Shown: positions 1 through 7,137, counted from the stretch's first letter. The stretch is 8,326 nt of DNA from an uncultured Sutterella sp. (GCA_937906995.1 CALESB010000043.1:1-8326), one strand, 5' to 3'. The notes: generated from the sequence alone by a model not told the origin. Program-made: numbers and translations.

Positions 1-1
1 C

Positions 2-37
2 CAGGTGCCGAACGGCATGCCTGTAATTGCGGTGTGA
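2..37 (+). CDS. possible 3' end of an unidentified gene (partial)
   Basis: The frame beginning at base 2 reads QVPNGMPVIAV and then stops with TGA at 35-37. It is open to the left edge, so it could be the last 11 codons of a gene that converges on smpB. A hairpin begins two bases after the stop, which fits a gene end. Eleven codons are too few to name a family, and the other forward frames cannot be excluded; the frame starting at base 1 stays open well past base 75 but would run antisense into smpB. This is a weak call based on position and the following hairpin. Confidence 0.3.
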   Translation, partial: QVPNGMPVIAV

Positions 38-38
38 G

Positions 39-64
39 AGGGGCGAGCCTAAAAAACTCCCCCT
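39..64. terminator. hairpin between convergent gene ends
   Basis: AGGGGCGAG (39-47) pairs with CTCCCCCT (57-64), giving eight pairs with one bulged C at 44 and the loop CCTAAAAAA. It lies between the possible left-hand gene end and the smpB stop codon at 75-77. No clear T-run follows on either strand, so it would be a weak or factor-assisted terminator. It may also just protect the 3' ends of the transcripts. Confidence 0.4.
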
Positions 65-74
65 ACTCGATTGG

Positions 75-524
75 TTATCTGTTTCTTGTTTTAAGCAAAC
101 GTTGACGATCGCGTTCCCATTGCTTTTTACTTTCATCATCACGCTTTTCGAATTGACGTTTCCCTTTAGCAAGTCCAACGGTTAATTTCACTCTTCCTCG
201 AACAAAATGCATGTCAAGAGGAATAAGGGTATAGCCAGCTCGTTCCACCTTACCGATTAATTTGTTGATTTCTCGAGCGTGCATTAAAAGTTTGCGAAGA
301 CGAGTTGGATCGGCTTTTTCGTGCGTACTTGCAGTTTTCAATGGCGTAATATGGGCGTTGAGTAAAAAGAGCTCACCATTGCGAATAATTACGTGGGCTT
401 CCTTAATTTGAGCTCGGCCTTCACGAATGGATTTGACTTCCCAGCCTTGAAGTACCATTCCAGCTTCAAATTTTTCTTCGACATAGTAGTCGAAGTTGGC
501 TTTGCGATTAACAATATTGGCCAT
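75..524 (-). CDS. smpB: SsrA-binding protein SmpB
   Basis: SmpB binds tmRNA and delivers it to stalled ribosomes in trans-translation, helping to tag the stalled peptide for degradation and release the ribosome; it acts in the cytoplasm. The 149-residue length is slightly below the common 150-160. Family motifs are visible in order: the N-terminal NRKANFDYYVEEKFEAGMVL, GWEVKSIREGRA, NAHI, a long central helix region (RLRKLLMHAREI), and the basic C-terminal tail KGKRQFEKRDDESKKQWERD, which enters the ribosomal decoding centre in known SmpB proteins. The ATG at 522-524 gives the normal family N-terminus (MANIVNRKA). It lies 42 bases downstream of the symporter on the same strand with no terminator between, so read-through from that gene is possible; I saw no convincing promoter of its own. 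The tmRNA gene itself is not in this window. Confidence 0.96.
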   Translation of the reverse strand: MANIVNRKANFDYYVEEKFEAGMVLQGWEVKSIREGRAQIKEAHVIIRNGELFLLNAHITPLKTASTHEKADPTRLRKLLMHAREINKLIGKVERAGYTLIPLDMHFVRGRVKLTVGLAKGKRQFEKRDDESKKQWERDRQRLLKTRNR

Positions 525-566
525 GTCTTCTTATTTTTTCTACAACTGATTTAGAGATGGATTATT

Positions 567-1952
567 TTAGCAATTACGTAATGATTTTTCGGTCTTTTTT
601 TGGCGAATGTAACCAATCGCCATGAGCAAGAATGTGCCCATAATAGCTATAAACAGTGGGTCAACCCATTGAAAACCGTAAAGTTTCAGACCGATCATGA
701 TGCTAGGACCAACAATACTAGCAGCAAGCGCATAACAACCACTAATCTTGCCTTTAAACCAAAGTGCGCCTAAAAGTGGAGCTAAAACAACTGAGCCACG
801 AAGAGCCATGGATAAGAAGGCAAAATTTAGGATCATATCACTTTCAAGAACAACGCAACAAAGCGCAGCAGTACTTAACACAGCGACGAGGATAACTTGC
901 ATTGAAGTGTTGCTACTTTTAATTTTTAAAAGTTTTTGTAGCTTGGGGCCCATAAGATCCTTTTGTAAAATTGTTGCAATGCCTAATGAAAGGCATGCAC
1001 CTGATCCGACAACGGCAATAAAAAGAGTTCCCAAAACAATTCCCCCTAACAAATCTGGCATGTGAAGAGAAACAAACTGAGTTAATGCTGTTTTCGCCAG
1101 AATTTCAGGGTAGTGCGCTCGCATATATAGACCGACCAAAATACCACCGGCACCGATAATCGGAATAAGTAAAGAGCTTAGAATGATTCCTCTCCGGGCA
1201 CTTTGATTAGAGTCTGCCGTTGTAATAGCTTGGCAGTAAATTTGCGTTGTAACGATACCAACTAAAAGAGAAAAGCAGGCTCCTAAATCAGTAGACAAAC
1301 CACGAGCAAAAAAGTTGAGAAATTGTTCGCCATTAGGAGTCTCAATAGTATTTACCATGCTTATGAAGCCTCCTAAACCATCACATAGATACAAAACAAT
1401 AGCCCCACATGAAAGCATAGAGACACACATAAGTGTCATTTTTAAAAGACCTACAATACCAGCTCCACGAGTTCCACCAAATACGACATAAATGATCATT
1501 AATAAAGCAGAACCTATCAGTGATACCGTTAGATTAAGTTCGGGCCAAACGACGGCAATAACGGATGTAGCAGCAATTAATTGCGATAAAACATTGATAA
1601 AAGTACCAAATGAGTTCAGGACAGAAGCGGTAACTCCAACGTGTTGCCCATACTCAGAAGAGATCATTCCGATAAGGGTTTTGCCGTTTCCTTTACGAAA
1701 CGGACTAACAAAAATGAAAGCTAAAATTAAAGTAGCGATTCCGCAACCAATGGTAAACCACCACGCACATACGCCGTAAGTAAAGGCTAATTGAGCAGTT
1801 CCTACAGTGCTTGCGCCACCAATAATGGTACCAAGCATAACGCCTGTGACTAAGCCTGCCCCCATTTTCTTTTGGGTTTTTGCCTGAGTACCTGCATATA
1901 GAGCAAGGCTTGCGATGAGACAAATACTGAAAAGTACACCGAAAATTAACAT
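567..1952 (-). CDS. sodium:solute symporter (SSS family)
   Basis: This is an inner-membrane secondary transporter of the SSS family, which couples uptake of an organic solute to Na+ entry. Counting from the upstream TTG, the protein is 466 residues and almost wholly hydrophobic, with about 13 membrane segments at roughly 5-25, 36-62, 66-89, 112-140, 146-165, 170-195, 227-250, 260-282, 305-335, 356-375, 378-400, 407-430 and 435-454. The GGASTVGTAQLAFTYG stretch (50-65) matches the SSS signature region. The C-terminus is basic (RQKKTEKSLRNC). The frame can open at a TTG at 1967, but that codon has no ribosome binding site and starts three bases after a stable hairpin. I prefer the ATG at 1950-1952, five codons in; its own site is weak too. 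The substrate is not readable. Its AbgA-like neighbour suggests an N-acyl amino acid or similar amide, which is inference. Confidence 0.87.
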   Translation of the reverse strand: MLIFGVLFSICLIASLALYAGTQAKTQKKMGAGLVTGVMLGTIIGGASTVGTAQLAFTYGVCAWWFTIGCGIATLILAFIFVSPFRKGNGKTLIGMISSEYGQHVGVTASVLNSFGTFINVLSQLIAATSVIAVVWPELNLTVSLIGSALLMIIYVVFGGTRGAGIVGLLKMTLMCVSMLSCGAIVLYLCDGLGGFISMVNTIETPNGEQFLNFFARGLSTDLGACFSLLVGIVTTQIYCQAITTADSNQSARRGIILSSLLIPIIGAGGILVGLYMRAHYPEILAKTALTQFVSLHMPDLLGGIVLGTLFIAVVGSGACLSLGIATILQKDLMGPKLQKLLKIKSSNTSMQVILVAVLSTAALCCVVLESDMILNFAFLSMALRGSVVLAPLLGALWFKGKISGCYALAASIVGPSIMIGLKLYGFQWVDPLFIAIMGTFLLMAIGYIRQKKTEKSLRNC

Positions 1953-1970
1953 AGCAATTGGTCTCAAGAT

Positions 1971-2004
1971 TACAAGCGTTCAACATTTCGATTGAACACT
2001 TGTA
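1971..2004 (-). promoter_or_regulatory. intercistronic hairpin ahead of the symporter gene
   Basis: Between the amidohydrolase stop (2022-2024) and the symporter start, the minus-strand transcript can form a 13-pair stem: TACAAGTGTTCAA and TTGAACGCTTGTA around an 8-base loop. The one irregular position is a U-G wobble in the minus-strand RNA but a C-A mismatch in the plus-strand RNA, which favours a role in the operon transcript. No U-run follows, so it is not a typical intrinsic terminator. It could stabilise the upstream message or limit translation of the symporter. Confidence 0.5.
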
Positions 2005-2021
2005 TTGATACAAATAATTAA

Positions 2022-3305
2022 TTAGAGGATACCATTTGTTTTGGAAATGAAGCGTTGAGTGACTTCAAATGCAATAGGCATGGAGACGGTATCTTGTATA
2101 TCAAAGTCGCCACGATGGTGTCCATGATGATTACATCCCCAACGCCAGAAAGCCGCTTGTCCACCCTTGTCCACAACACGTCTCATCATGTGAGTGTAAT
2201 CTTCACTTCCAGAGGGTATGGTAAGTTCATGGATTTTGCTGATGCTAGGAATCGATTGAGCGATTTCTCGTATGTCATCTAATAGTTTTGGGCATTCTGG
2301 CAAAGTTGTGGCTTGACCAACAATTTTAATAGAAGCTTCAACTTCATATGCGAAAGCATTGCCTTCAACAATTTTTCTAACTTTATCCATCATGAAGTCA
2401 TTAATTTCTGCTGTCTCACCTCGTACTTCACCCTGGATATAAGCATTCACAGGAGTCACATTGCGCCCTTCGCCAGCGGTCATGCGGCCGACAGCAATTC
2501 GACTCGCTCCATCACCGTGCCTTGTAATACCAACGAGCATCATTGCAGTTGCACTTGCAGCCAAAAGAGCACTATGACCTTTATGCGGGGCATTACCAGT
2601 ATGAGAGGGAGTTCCTTTAAATCTGATATCAAACTTGGTACTTGCCATCATCCCACGGTGGGTGAGTCCAACTTCCGTGAGTTTTGAGATTCCTCCGCAA
2701 TGACCTGCCATGATGATATTTACATCATCCAAGATACCAGACTTGACAATCGAAACGGCTCCGCGAACTCCTTCTTCAGATGGCTGAAAAATAAATTTGA
2801 TAGTTCCTCTTAGTTGCTCAATATTCTCCATTGCCCAGCGGGCTACAGCCAAACCAACGGCTGTATGTGCGTCATGGCCACAAGCATGCATATAGCCAGG
2901 GTGTTCAGAAGCAAAGTGAAGTTTATTGGGAAGGTGTTCTGGGTCTGCGGTTTCTTGAACAGGATTACAGTCCATGTCAAAACGTAAAGCGGTTGTAGGT
3001 CCTGGGCGATTTGTATTAAGTACTGCAATACAACCAGTATAGCGTTGAAGTTTATTTTCTATAAAGTCGAGGGGAACACCATGAGATACAGAGCGTTTTA
3101 TTGCTGCTTCGACGATCACCTCATCTCGTCCCATAACAAACTCTGGGTTGATAATTTGCGTTCCTAAACGTATATCAGTGTAACCAAGGGATTTTAGTCG
3201 TTGGTAGACGAGATAAGTAGTTTCAAACTCGGTCCAGCCCTCTTCTGGCATTTTATGTATGGTACGCCGAGTTTCAATCATTTCATCGATGAGATTTTTC
3301 TTCAC
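2022..3305 (-). CDS. M20-family metallo-amidohydrolase, AbgA-like
   Basis: This is a cytoplasmic zinc-type amidohydrolase of the M20 family. The 427 residues follow E. coli AbgA, a p-aminobenzoyl-glutamate hydrolase subunit, as I remember it, including the N-terminal insertion around VMGRDE. Visible elements: RFDMD (108-112), MHACGHDAHT (139-148) with metal ligands, QPSEEG (174-179) with the catalytic and ligand glutamates, H202 in AGHCGG, the dimerisation-domain HTG at 235-237, GSED (366-369) and a C-terminal histidine group HHGHHRGDF (393-401). The start is GTG at 3303-3305, chosen because AAGGAG lies seven bases upstream. The downstream symporter, 69 bases away on the same strand, probably imports its substrate. 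E. coli AbgA works with a second subunit AbgB and transporter AbgT; neither is present here. Substrate specificity (folate breakdown product, indole-acetyl-amino acid, hippurate or other) cannot be decided. Confidence 0.9.
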   Translation of the reverse strand: MKKNLIDEMIETRRTIHKMPEEGWTEFETTYLVYQRLKSLGYTDIRLGTQIINPEFVMGRDEVIVEAAIKRSVSHGVPLDFIENKLQRYTGCIAVLNTNRPGPTTALRFDMDCNPVQETADPEHLPNKLHFASEHPGYMHACGHDAHTAVGLAVARWAMENIEQLRGTIKFIFQPSEEGVRGAVSIVKSGILDDVNIIMAGHCGGISKLTEVGLTHRGMMASTKFDIRFKGTPSHTGNAPHKGHSALLAASATAMMLVGITRHGDGASRIAVGRMTAGEGRNVTPVNAYIQGEVRGETAEINDFMMDKVRKIVEGNAFAYEVEASIKIVGQATTLPECPKLLDDIREIAQSIPSISKIHELTIPSGSEDYTHMMRRVVDKGGQAAFWRWGCNHHGHHRGDFDIQDTVSMPIAFEVTQRFISKTNGIL

Positions 3306-3478
3306 GGCAAAACTCCTTCATTATTGATGGATAGTTAAAATTCTAAGAGTCTGTTTTTTAAAGAGATATTAGTGCTAGGTCGTAGTGGCAAACCATTATG
3401 TTGTGTGCAAGCTGGAGTTTGCTTCAGTGGTAGTCTTTAATTTAAACTTCTGTAATCTATGTGAAGGAAATATACAAA
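3306..3478. promoter_or_regulatory. divergent intergenic region, amidohydrolase / rnfH
   Basis: This 173-base region should contain the promoters for both directions, but I found no convincing -35/-10 pair on either strand. On the minus strand TTGCCA lies 17 bases before a poor TATCTC. Visible structure: GCAAAC at 3388-3393 is mirrored by GTTTGC at 3417-3422, flanking TTGTGTGCAA (3401-3410). Such an arrangement could be an operator, but this is speculative. The rnfH ribosome binding site GAAGGA is at 3463-3468; the amidohydrolase site is at the left edge. Confidence 0.35.
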
Positions 3479-3787
3479 ATGCGTATACATGTCGCTCAAG
3501 TTAATGGTGACCAGGTCCAATTATCAGAAGTAGAAGTTCAAAGCGGTGCCACGGTAGAGGTCGCTTTGAAGATTGCTGGAATCACACCATCTCAGAAGCA
3601 CAGTTTGGCTGTTTGGAACGAACGTTGTGACTTAGATCGGGAGCTCATCGATGGAGATCGTATAGAGATATTGCCTCCATTGACCGTGGACCCCATGACT
3701 GCCCGCCGTTTGCGTGAAGAAAAAAACAAGTCACAAAATCATACTTTGACCATGGGACGTAATGGTGGCAAGCATCGACTTTTTTGA
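3479..3787 (+). CDS. rnfH: RnfH family protein (UPF0125, RatB-like)
   Basis: This is a small protein of the RnfH family, which has a ubiquitin-like beta-grasp fold; its biochemical role is poorly defined. It is called RatB in E. coli, where it is encoded beside ratA and smpB. From the ATG at 3479 it is 102 residues, a normal length. Recognisable parts are the N-terminal strand MRIHVAQVNGDQ, the SGATVEVALKIAGI helix, LAVWNERCDLDRELIDGDRIEILPPLTVDP (a strong family signature across residues 44-73) and a basic tail. A GTG at 3461 would add six residues, but it overlaps the GAAGGA ribosome binding site, which lies about ten bases before the ATG, so the ATG is preferred. The usual upstream partner ratA is missing. 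No rnf electron-transport genes are nearby. Confidence 0.88.
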   Translation: MRIHVAQVNGDQVQLSEVEVQSGATVEVALKIAGITPSQKHSLAVWNERCDLDRELIDGDRIEILPPLTVDPMTARRLREEKNKSQNHTLTMGRNGGKHRLF

Positions 3788-3828
3788 GTAGCAAGACTTT
3801 CGGGTAAACGAGCAAAAAAAGTTTAAAA

Positions 3829-3856
3829 TTGTCGCCCAAAGTGTCTCAAATAGGAT
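3829..3856 (+). promoter_or_regulatory. candidate guaB promoter
   Basis: TTGTCG (3829-3834) and TAGGAT (3851-3856) are 16 bases apart, each matching four of six consensus bases. A second possible -10, TAAAAT (3856-3861), has no -35 at proper spacing. Either would give a guaB leader of about 70-80 bases. I saw no intrinsic terminator after rnfH, so read-through from rnfH may also contribute. Confidence 0.35.
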
Positions 3857-3879
3857 AAAATACGTTGTTAATCTAAAAA

Positions 3880-3896
3880 CGCCATACTCTATGGCG
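3880..3896 (+). promoter_or_regulatory. perfect hairpin in the guaB leader
   Basis: CGCCATA (3880-3886) and TATGGCG (3890-3896) form a perfect seven-pair stem with a CTC loop, 44 bases before the guaB start. It would lie in the 5' untranslated region if the candidate promoter is right. It could be a transcript-stabilising stem or, as DNA, a symmetric protein site. It is not followed directly by a T-run, so it is not a terminator by itself. It does not match the PurR operator as I know it. Confidence 0.4.
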
Positions 3897-3905
3897 AGTG
3901 CCGAA

Positions 3906-3927
3906 TATCTTTTTCTTTATCTTTTTC
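3906..3927 (+). repeat. short direct repeat in pyrimidine-rich guaB leader
   Basis: TATCTTTTTC occurs twice (3906-3915 and 3918-3927), 12 bases apart, just upstream of the guaB ribosome binding site AGAGG (3931-3935). A U-rich tract before a Shine-Dalgarno is typical of ribosomal protein S1-assisted translation enhancement. That role is inferred. Confidence 0.45.
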
Positions 3928-3940
3928 GACAGAGGTTAAC

Positions 3941-5407
3941 ATGCGTATTAGACAGAAGGCTCTTACCTTCGATGACGTGCTTCTCGTTCCGGCCCACTCG
4001 GAAATTCTTCCTCGAGATACGGTTCTTTCCACCAAAATCACTCGTAATTTGACCTTGAACATTCCGATGGTTTCCGCTGCAATGGATACCGTGACGGAAT
4101 CCAACTTGGCAATTGCTTTGGCTCAAGAAGGTGGTATTGGTTTTATCCATAAGAACATGAGCGCTAAGCAACAAGCAGCAGAGGTTGCTCGCGTTAAGCG
4201 TCACGAAGCAGGTATGGTTGCTGATCCGATTACCGTAACACCTGGTATGACGGTGGGTGAAGTTTTACGCTTGAGCCGTGAACGTCATATCTCAGGTTTG
4301 CCTGTTGTTGACGGTCGTCGTGTTTTAGGTATGGTAACTTCTCGTGACTTGCGCTTTGAAACGCGCATGGACATTCCTGTTTCACAAATCATGACCCCGG
4401 CAGAACGTTTGGTCACGGTTCGTGAAGGTGCTAGCTTAGATGACGCAAAGGCTTTGATGCATCAACATCGTGTGGAACGTGTGTTGGTTGTTGATAAGGA
4501 CTTCAATCTTTCTGGTTTGATGACCGTCAAGGATATTATCAAGGCTGGCTTACATCCTAATGCTGCCAAGGATAGTCATGGTCGTTTGTTGGCTGGCGCT
4601 GCTGTTGGTGTTGGTGCTGGTACGGAAGAACGTATTGAGTTGTTGGTGAATGCTGGTGTTGACGTGATCGTCGTTGATACGGCTCACGGTCACTCCAAGG
4701 GTGTTCTTGATCGCGTTGAATGGGTCAAGAAAAATTATCCGAATTTGCAAGTTATCGGTGGTAACATCGCTACTGCTGAAGCTGCTTTGGCTTTGGTAGA
4801 CCGTGGTGCTGATGGTGTTAAGGTTGGTATTGGCCCTGGCTCTATTTGTACGACGCGTATTGTGGCTGGTGTCGGTGTTCCGCAAATTACGGCTGTATCC
4901 AATGTTGCTGAAGCCTTGAAGGATACGGGTGTTCCTTTGATTGCTGACGGTGGTATCCGCTTCTCTGGTGATATCGCTAAGGCTATTGCTGCTGGTGCAC
5001 ATGCTGTCATGATGGGTGGTATGTTCGCTGGTACAGACGAAGCTCCGGGCGAAGTTGTTCTTTACCAAGGTCGTTCCTTCAAGAGCTATCGTGGTATGGG
5101 TAGCTTGGGTGCTATGACCAAGGGTTCTGCAGACCGCTATTTCCAAGATAACAACTCTGGTAACATCGACAAGTTTGTTCCGGAAGGTATCGAAGGTATG
5201 GTTCCTTACAAGGGTCCGCTCTCTTCGATCGTTTATCAAATGATTGGTGGCTTGCGCTCCTCCATGGGTTATTGCGGTTGTGCTACGATTGAAGAAATGC
5301 GCAATCGTGCTGAATTCGTCGAAATTACGGCTGCCGGTTGGCGTGAATCTCACGTCCATGACGTCCGTATTACGAAGGAAGCCCCGAACTATCGTCAAGA
5401 TCACTAA
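3941..5407 (+). CDS. guaB: inosine-5'-monophosphate dehydrogenase
   Basis: GuaB oxidises IMP to XMP with NAD+, the committed and usually rate-limiting step to guanine nucleotides; it is cytoplasmic and tetrameric or octameric. The 488-residue length is standard. The N-terminus MRIRQKALTFDDVLLVPAHS is the family start. A pair of CBS domains (Bateman module, ATP/GTP-sensing in bacterial homologues) spans about 93-205 and interrupts the barrel. GPGSICTT (298-305) contains the catalytic cysteine C303. DGGIR (336-340) and the YRGMGS loop (383-388) contact the IMP phosphate. The mobile flap carries RY at 399-400, the water-activating pair, and VPYKG (421-425). The C-terminal ESHVHDV and ITKEAPNYR match proteobacterial GuaB. 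The ATG has AGAGG five bases upstream. Codon use is strongly biased (GGT, GTT, TTG, CGT), suggesting high expression. Its product feeds the next two genes; a strong terminator follows. Confidence 0.98.
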   Translation: MRIRQKALTFDDVLLVPAHSEILPRDTVLSTKITRNLTLNIPMVSAAMDTVTESNLAIALAQEGGIGFIHKNMSAKQQAAEVARVKRHEAGMVADPITVTPGMTVGEVLRLSRERHISGLPVVDGRRVLGMVTSRDLRFETRMDIPVSQIMTPAERLVTVREGASLDDAKALMHQHRVERVLVVDKDFNLSGLMTVKDIIKAGLHPNAAKDSHGRLLAGAAVGVGAGTEERIELLVNAGVDVIVVDTAHGHSKGVLDRVEWVKKNYPNLQVIGGNIATAEAALALVDRGADGVKVGIGPGSICTTRIVAGVGVPQITAVSNVAEALKDTGVPLIADGGIRFSGDIAKAIAAGAHAVMMGGMFAGTDEAPGEVVLYQGRSFKSYRGMGSLGAMTKGSADRYFQDNNSGNIDKFVPEGIEGMVPYKGPLSSIVYQMIGGLRSSMGYCGCATIEEMRNRAEFVEITAAGWRESHVHDVRITKEAPNYRQDH

Positions 5408-5420
5408 TCTTGATTAGTTA

Positions 5421-5452
5421 AGAAAAAGCGCGAGTTTTCTCGCGCTTTTTCT
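5421..5452 (+). terminator. strong intrinsic terminator between guaB and guaA
   Basis: AGAAAAAGCGCGAG (5421-5434) and CTCGCGCTTTTTCT (5439-5452) pair perfectly over 14 positions around a TTTT loop. In the usual view, a GC-rich seven-pair core is followed by TTTTTCT, with another T5 at 5455-5459. The left A-run makes it structurally bidirectional. It starts 14 bases after the guaB stop and should end most guaB transcripts, so guaA would depend on read-through or an unseen promoter inside guaB. Confidence 0.88.
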
Positions 5453-5483
5453 GATTTTTAACCTTATAAGAAAGGCCAATACT

Positions 5484-7049
5484 ATGGCTCATGATCGAAT
5501 CCTCATTTTGGACTTCGGGTCCCAAGTTACACAATTGATTGCTCGTCGCGTGCGAGAAGCTCATGTGTACTGCGAAGTCTGTCCTAACGATGTTAGTGAA
5601 AGCTTCATTCGTGAATTTAACCCTAAAGGCATTATTTTGTCTGGCTCTCATATGAGCGCTTATGAAGAAAATAATGACCAAGCTAGTGAAGCTGTTTTCT
5701 CGGCTGGAGTGCCTGTTTTAGGTATTTGCTACGGTATGCAAACGATGGCTCAACAGTTGGGAGGGAAAGTTGAAAATATCGGTAAACGTGAATTTGGCTA
5801 TGCTGAAGTTAAGTCACATGGCAATAGTCGTTTATTTGAAGGTATTGAAGATTTTAAAAATGAGAGCGGTGAGTCAGTCTTAAAGGTTTGGATGAGCCAT
5901 GGAGACAAAGTTACTCAAATTCCTCCTGGCTTTGAAGTAATGTGTTCTACACCTTCGTGCCCAATTGCAGGGATGTGTGATGAAAAACGAGGCTTTTATG
6001 CGGTTCAGTTCCATCCGGAAGTAACTCATACTGTTAAGGGACGCGACCTCTTGAATCGCTTCGTTTTGGATATTTGTGGAGCAGAACCCTCTTGGATTAT
6101 GGGGGATTACGCCAAGGAAGCTGTTCAAAAAATTCGTGAGCAAGTCGGTGATGAAGAAGTTATCTTAGGCTTATCTGGAGGCGTTGATTCTTCTGTCGCA
6201 GCTGCTTTAATCCATGAGGCTATTGGCGATCAATTAACATGTGTGTTTGTTGATAATGGCTTATTGCGCAAAAATGAACGTCAACAAGTGGAAGAAACAT
6301 TCCAAAAGAACATGGGTCTGAAGTTGATTGTCGTTGATGCTGAGCAACGTTTTATGGATGCCTTGGCAGGCGTGAATGATCCTGAACAAAAGAGAAAAAT
6401 TATTGGCCGCGAGTTTGTTGAAGTATTCCAAGAAGAAGCTGCTAAATTATCTCGAGCCAAATGGTTGGCACAAGGCACCATTTATCCTGATGTAATTGAA
6501 TCAGCTGGAGCAAAGACTAAGAAGGCTAAGACAATTAAGAGCCACCATAATGTGGGTGGTTTGCCTGAAACTTTGCATTTAAAGCTTTTGGAACCGCTTC
6601 GAGATCTTTTCAAGGATGAAGTTCGTGAATTAGGTATCGCTTTGGGGTTGCCTGCTGAGATGGTTTATCGTCATCCATTCCCAGGCCCAGGTCTCGGTGT
6701 GCGCATTTTGGGTGAAGTGAAAAAGGAATACGCAGACCTGTTGCGTGAAGCGGATGCTATTTTTATTGAAGAACTACGTGCTGCGGACCTTTATGATAAA
6801 GTCAGCCAAGCCTTTGTCGTCTTTATGCCAGTAAAGAGTGTGGGCGTGATGGGTGATGGTCGTACTTATGAATGGGTTGTTAGCTTACGCTGTGTAGAAA
6901 CAACGGATTTTATGACCGCTCATTGGTCTCATTTGCCGTATGAACTTTTGGGTAAGGTTTCTAACCGAATTATTAATGAAGTTCGCGGTATCAATCGTGT
7001 TGTTTACGATATCAGTGGTAAACCGCCAGCCACAATTGAGTGGGAATAG
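5484..7049 (+). CDS. guaA: GMP synthase (glutamine-hydrolysing), full-length
   Basis: GuaA converts XMP to GMP with ATP and glutamine: ammonia released in the N-terminal domain attacks adenylyl-XMP in the synthetase domain. At 521 residues it is complete. The class I amidotransferase domain (about 1-200) has LDFGSQVTQLIARRVRE, the nucleophile C82 in GICYGMQ, and the H177/E179 pair in QFHPE. The ATP-pyrophosphatase domain (about 205-395) has the P-loop SGGVDSS (231-237), FVDNGLLRK, LAQGTIYPDVIES, IKSHHNVGGLP and FKDEVR. The dimerisation domain has RHPFPGPGLGVR, SVGVMGDGRTY (452-462) and the XMP-binding C-terminus KPPATIEWE. The SGSHMSAYEE segment (53-62) and the GAKTKKAKTIKS loop are features I recall from Burkholderiales GuaA, so this is the lineage-typical gene. 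The ATG has AAGAAAGG upstream. Codon use is less biased than in guaB (TTA is common), unlike the next gene. Strong terminators lie on both sides. Confidence 0.97.
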   Translation: MAHDRILILDFGSQVTQLIARRVREAHVYCEVCPNDVSESFIREFNPKGIILSGSHMSAYEENNDQASEAVFSAGVPVLGICYGMQTMAQQLGGKVENIGKREFGYAEVKSHGNSRLFEGIEDFKNESGESVLKVWMSHGDKVTQIPPGFEVMCSTPSCPIAGMCDEKRGFYAVQFHPEVTHTVKGRDLLNRFVLDICGAEPSWIMGDYAKEAVQKIREQVGDEEVILGLSGGVDSSVAAALIHEAIGDQLTCVFVDNGLLRKNERQQVEETFQKNMGLKLIVVDAEQRFMDALAGVNDPEQKRKIIGREFVEVFQEEAAKLSRAKWLAQGTIYPDVIESAGAKTKKAKTIKSHHNVGGLPETLHLKLLEPLRDLFKDEVRELGIALGLPAEMVYRHPFPGPGLGVRILGEVKKEYADLLREADAIFIEELRAADLYDKVSQAFVVFMPVKSVGVMGDGRTYEWVVSLRCVETTDFMTAHWSHLPYELLGKVSNRIINEVRGINRVVYDISGKPPATIEWE

Positions 7050-7071
7050 CCTAAGCTCTTGAAGCTTAAGG
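7050..7071 (+). other. small hairpin at the guaA 3' end
   Basis: CCTAAGCT (7050-7057), starting immediately after the guaA stop, pairs with AGCTTAAGG (7063-7071) with one bulged A and a five-base loop. It sits just upstream of the main terminator and may only protect the 3' end. Confidence 0.3.
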
Positions 7072-7078
7072 ACTCGTT

Positions 7079-7122
7079 AGAAAAGGTTGCAGAATAAAAA
7101 AATCTGTGACCTTTTCTTTTTT
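7079..7122 (+). terminator. intrinsic terminator after guaA
   Basis: AGAAAAGGTTGCAGA (7079-7093) pairs with TCTGTGACCTTTTCT (7103-7117) over 15 positions, two of them G-U wobbles, around an A-rich loop. T-residues continue to 7122. The wobbles are only tolerated in the + strand RNA, consistent with termination of the guaA transcript. It separates guaA from the second guaA-like gene. Confidence 0.82.
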
Positions 7123-7137
7123 AAGTCAATCCTCTCT

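Noticed and set aside
1..74. tmRNA 3' end next to smpB
   Set aside because: No T-arm, no CCA end and no acceptor pairing could be found in this stretch.
2313..2687. 124-codon plus-strand frame within the amidohydrolase gene
   Set aside because: Antisense to conserved M20 domains, and the composition and lack of motifs show it is a shadow frame.
4550..5404. 284-codon open frame antisense to guaB
   Set aside because: It mirrors the codon bias of guaB, its protein is low-complexity (rich in N, T, S) with no recognisable domain, and guaB is unmistakable on the other strand.
5465..5470. TATAAG as a -10 element for full-length guaA
   Set aside because: No -35 at suitable spacing, and a start near 5477 would leave almost no leader and cut through the ribosome binding site.
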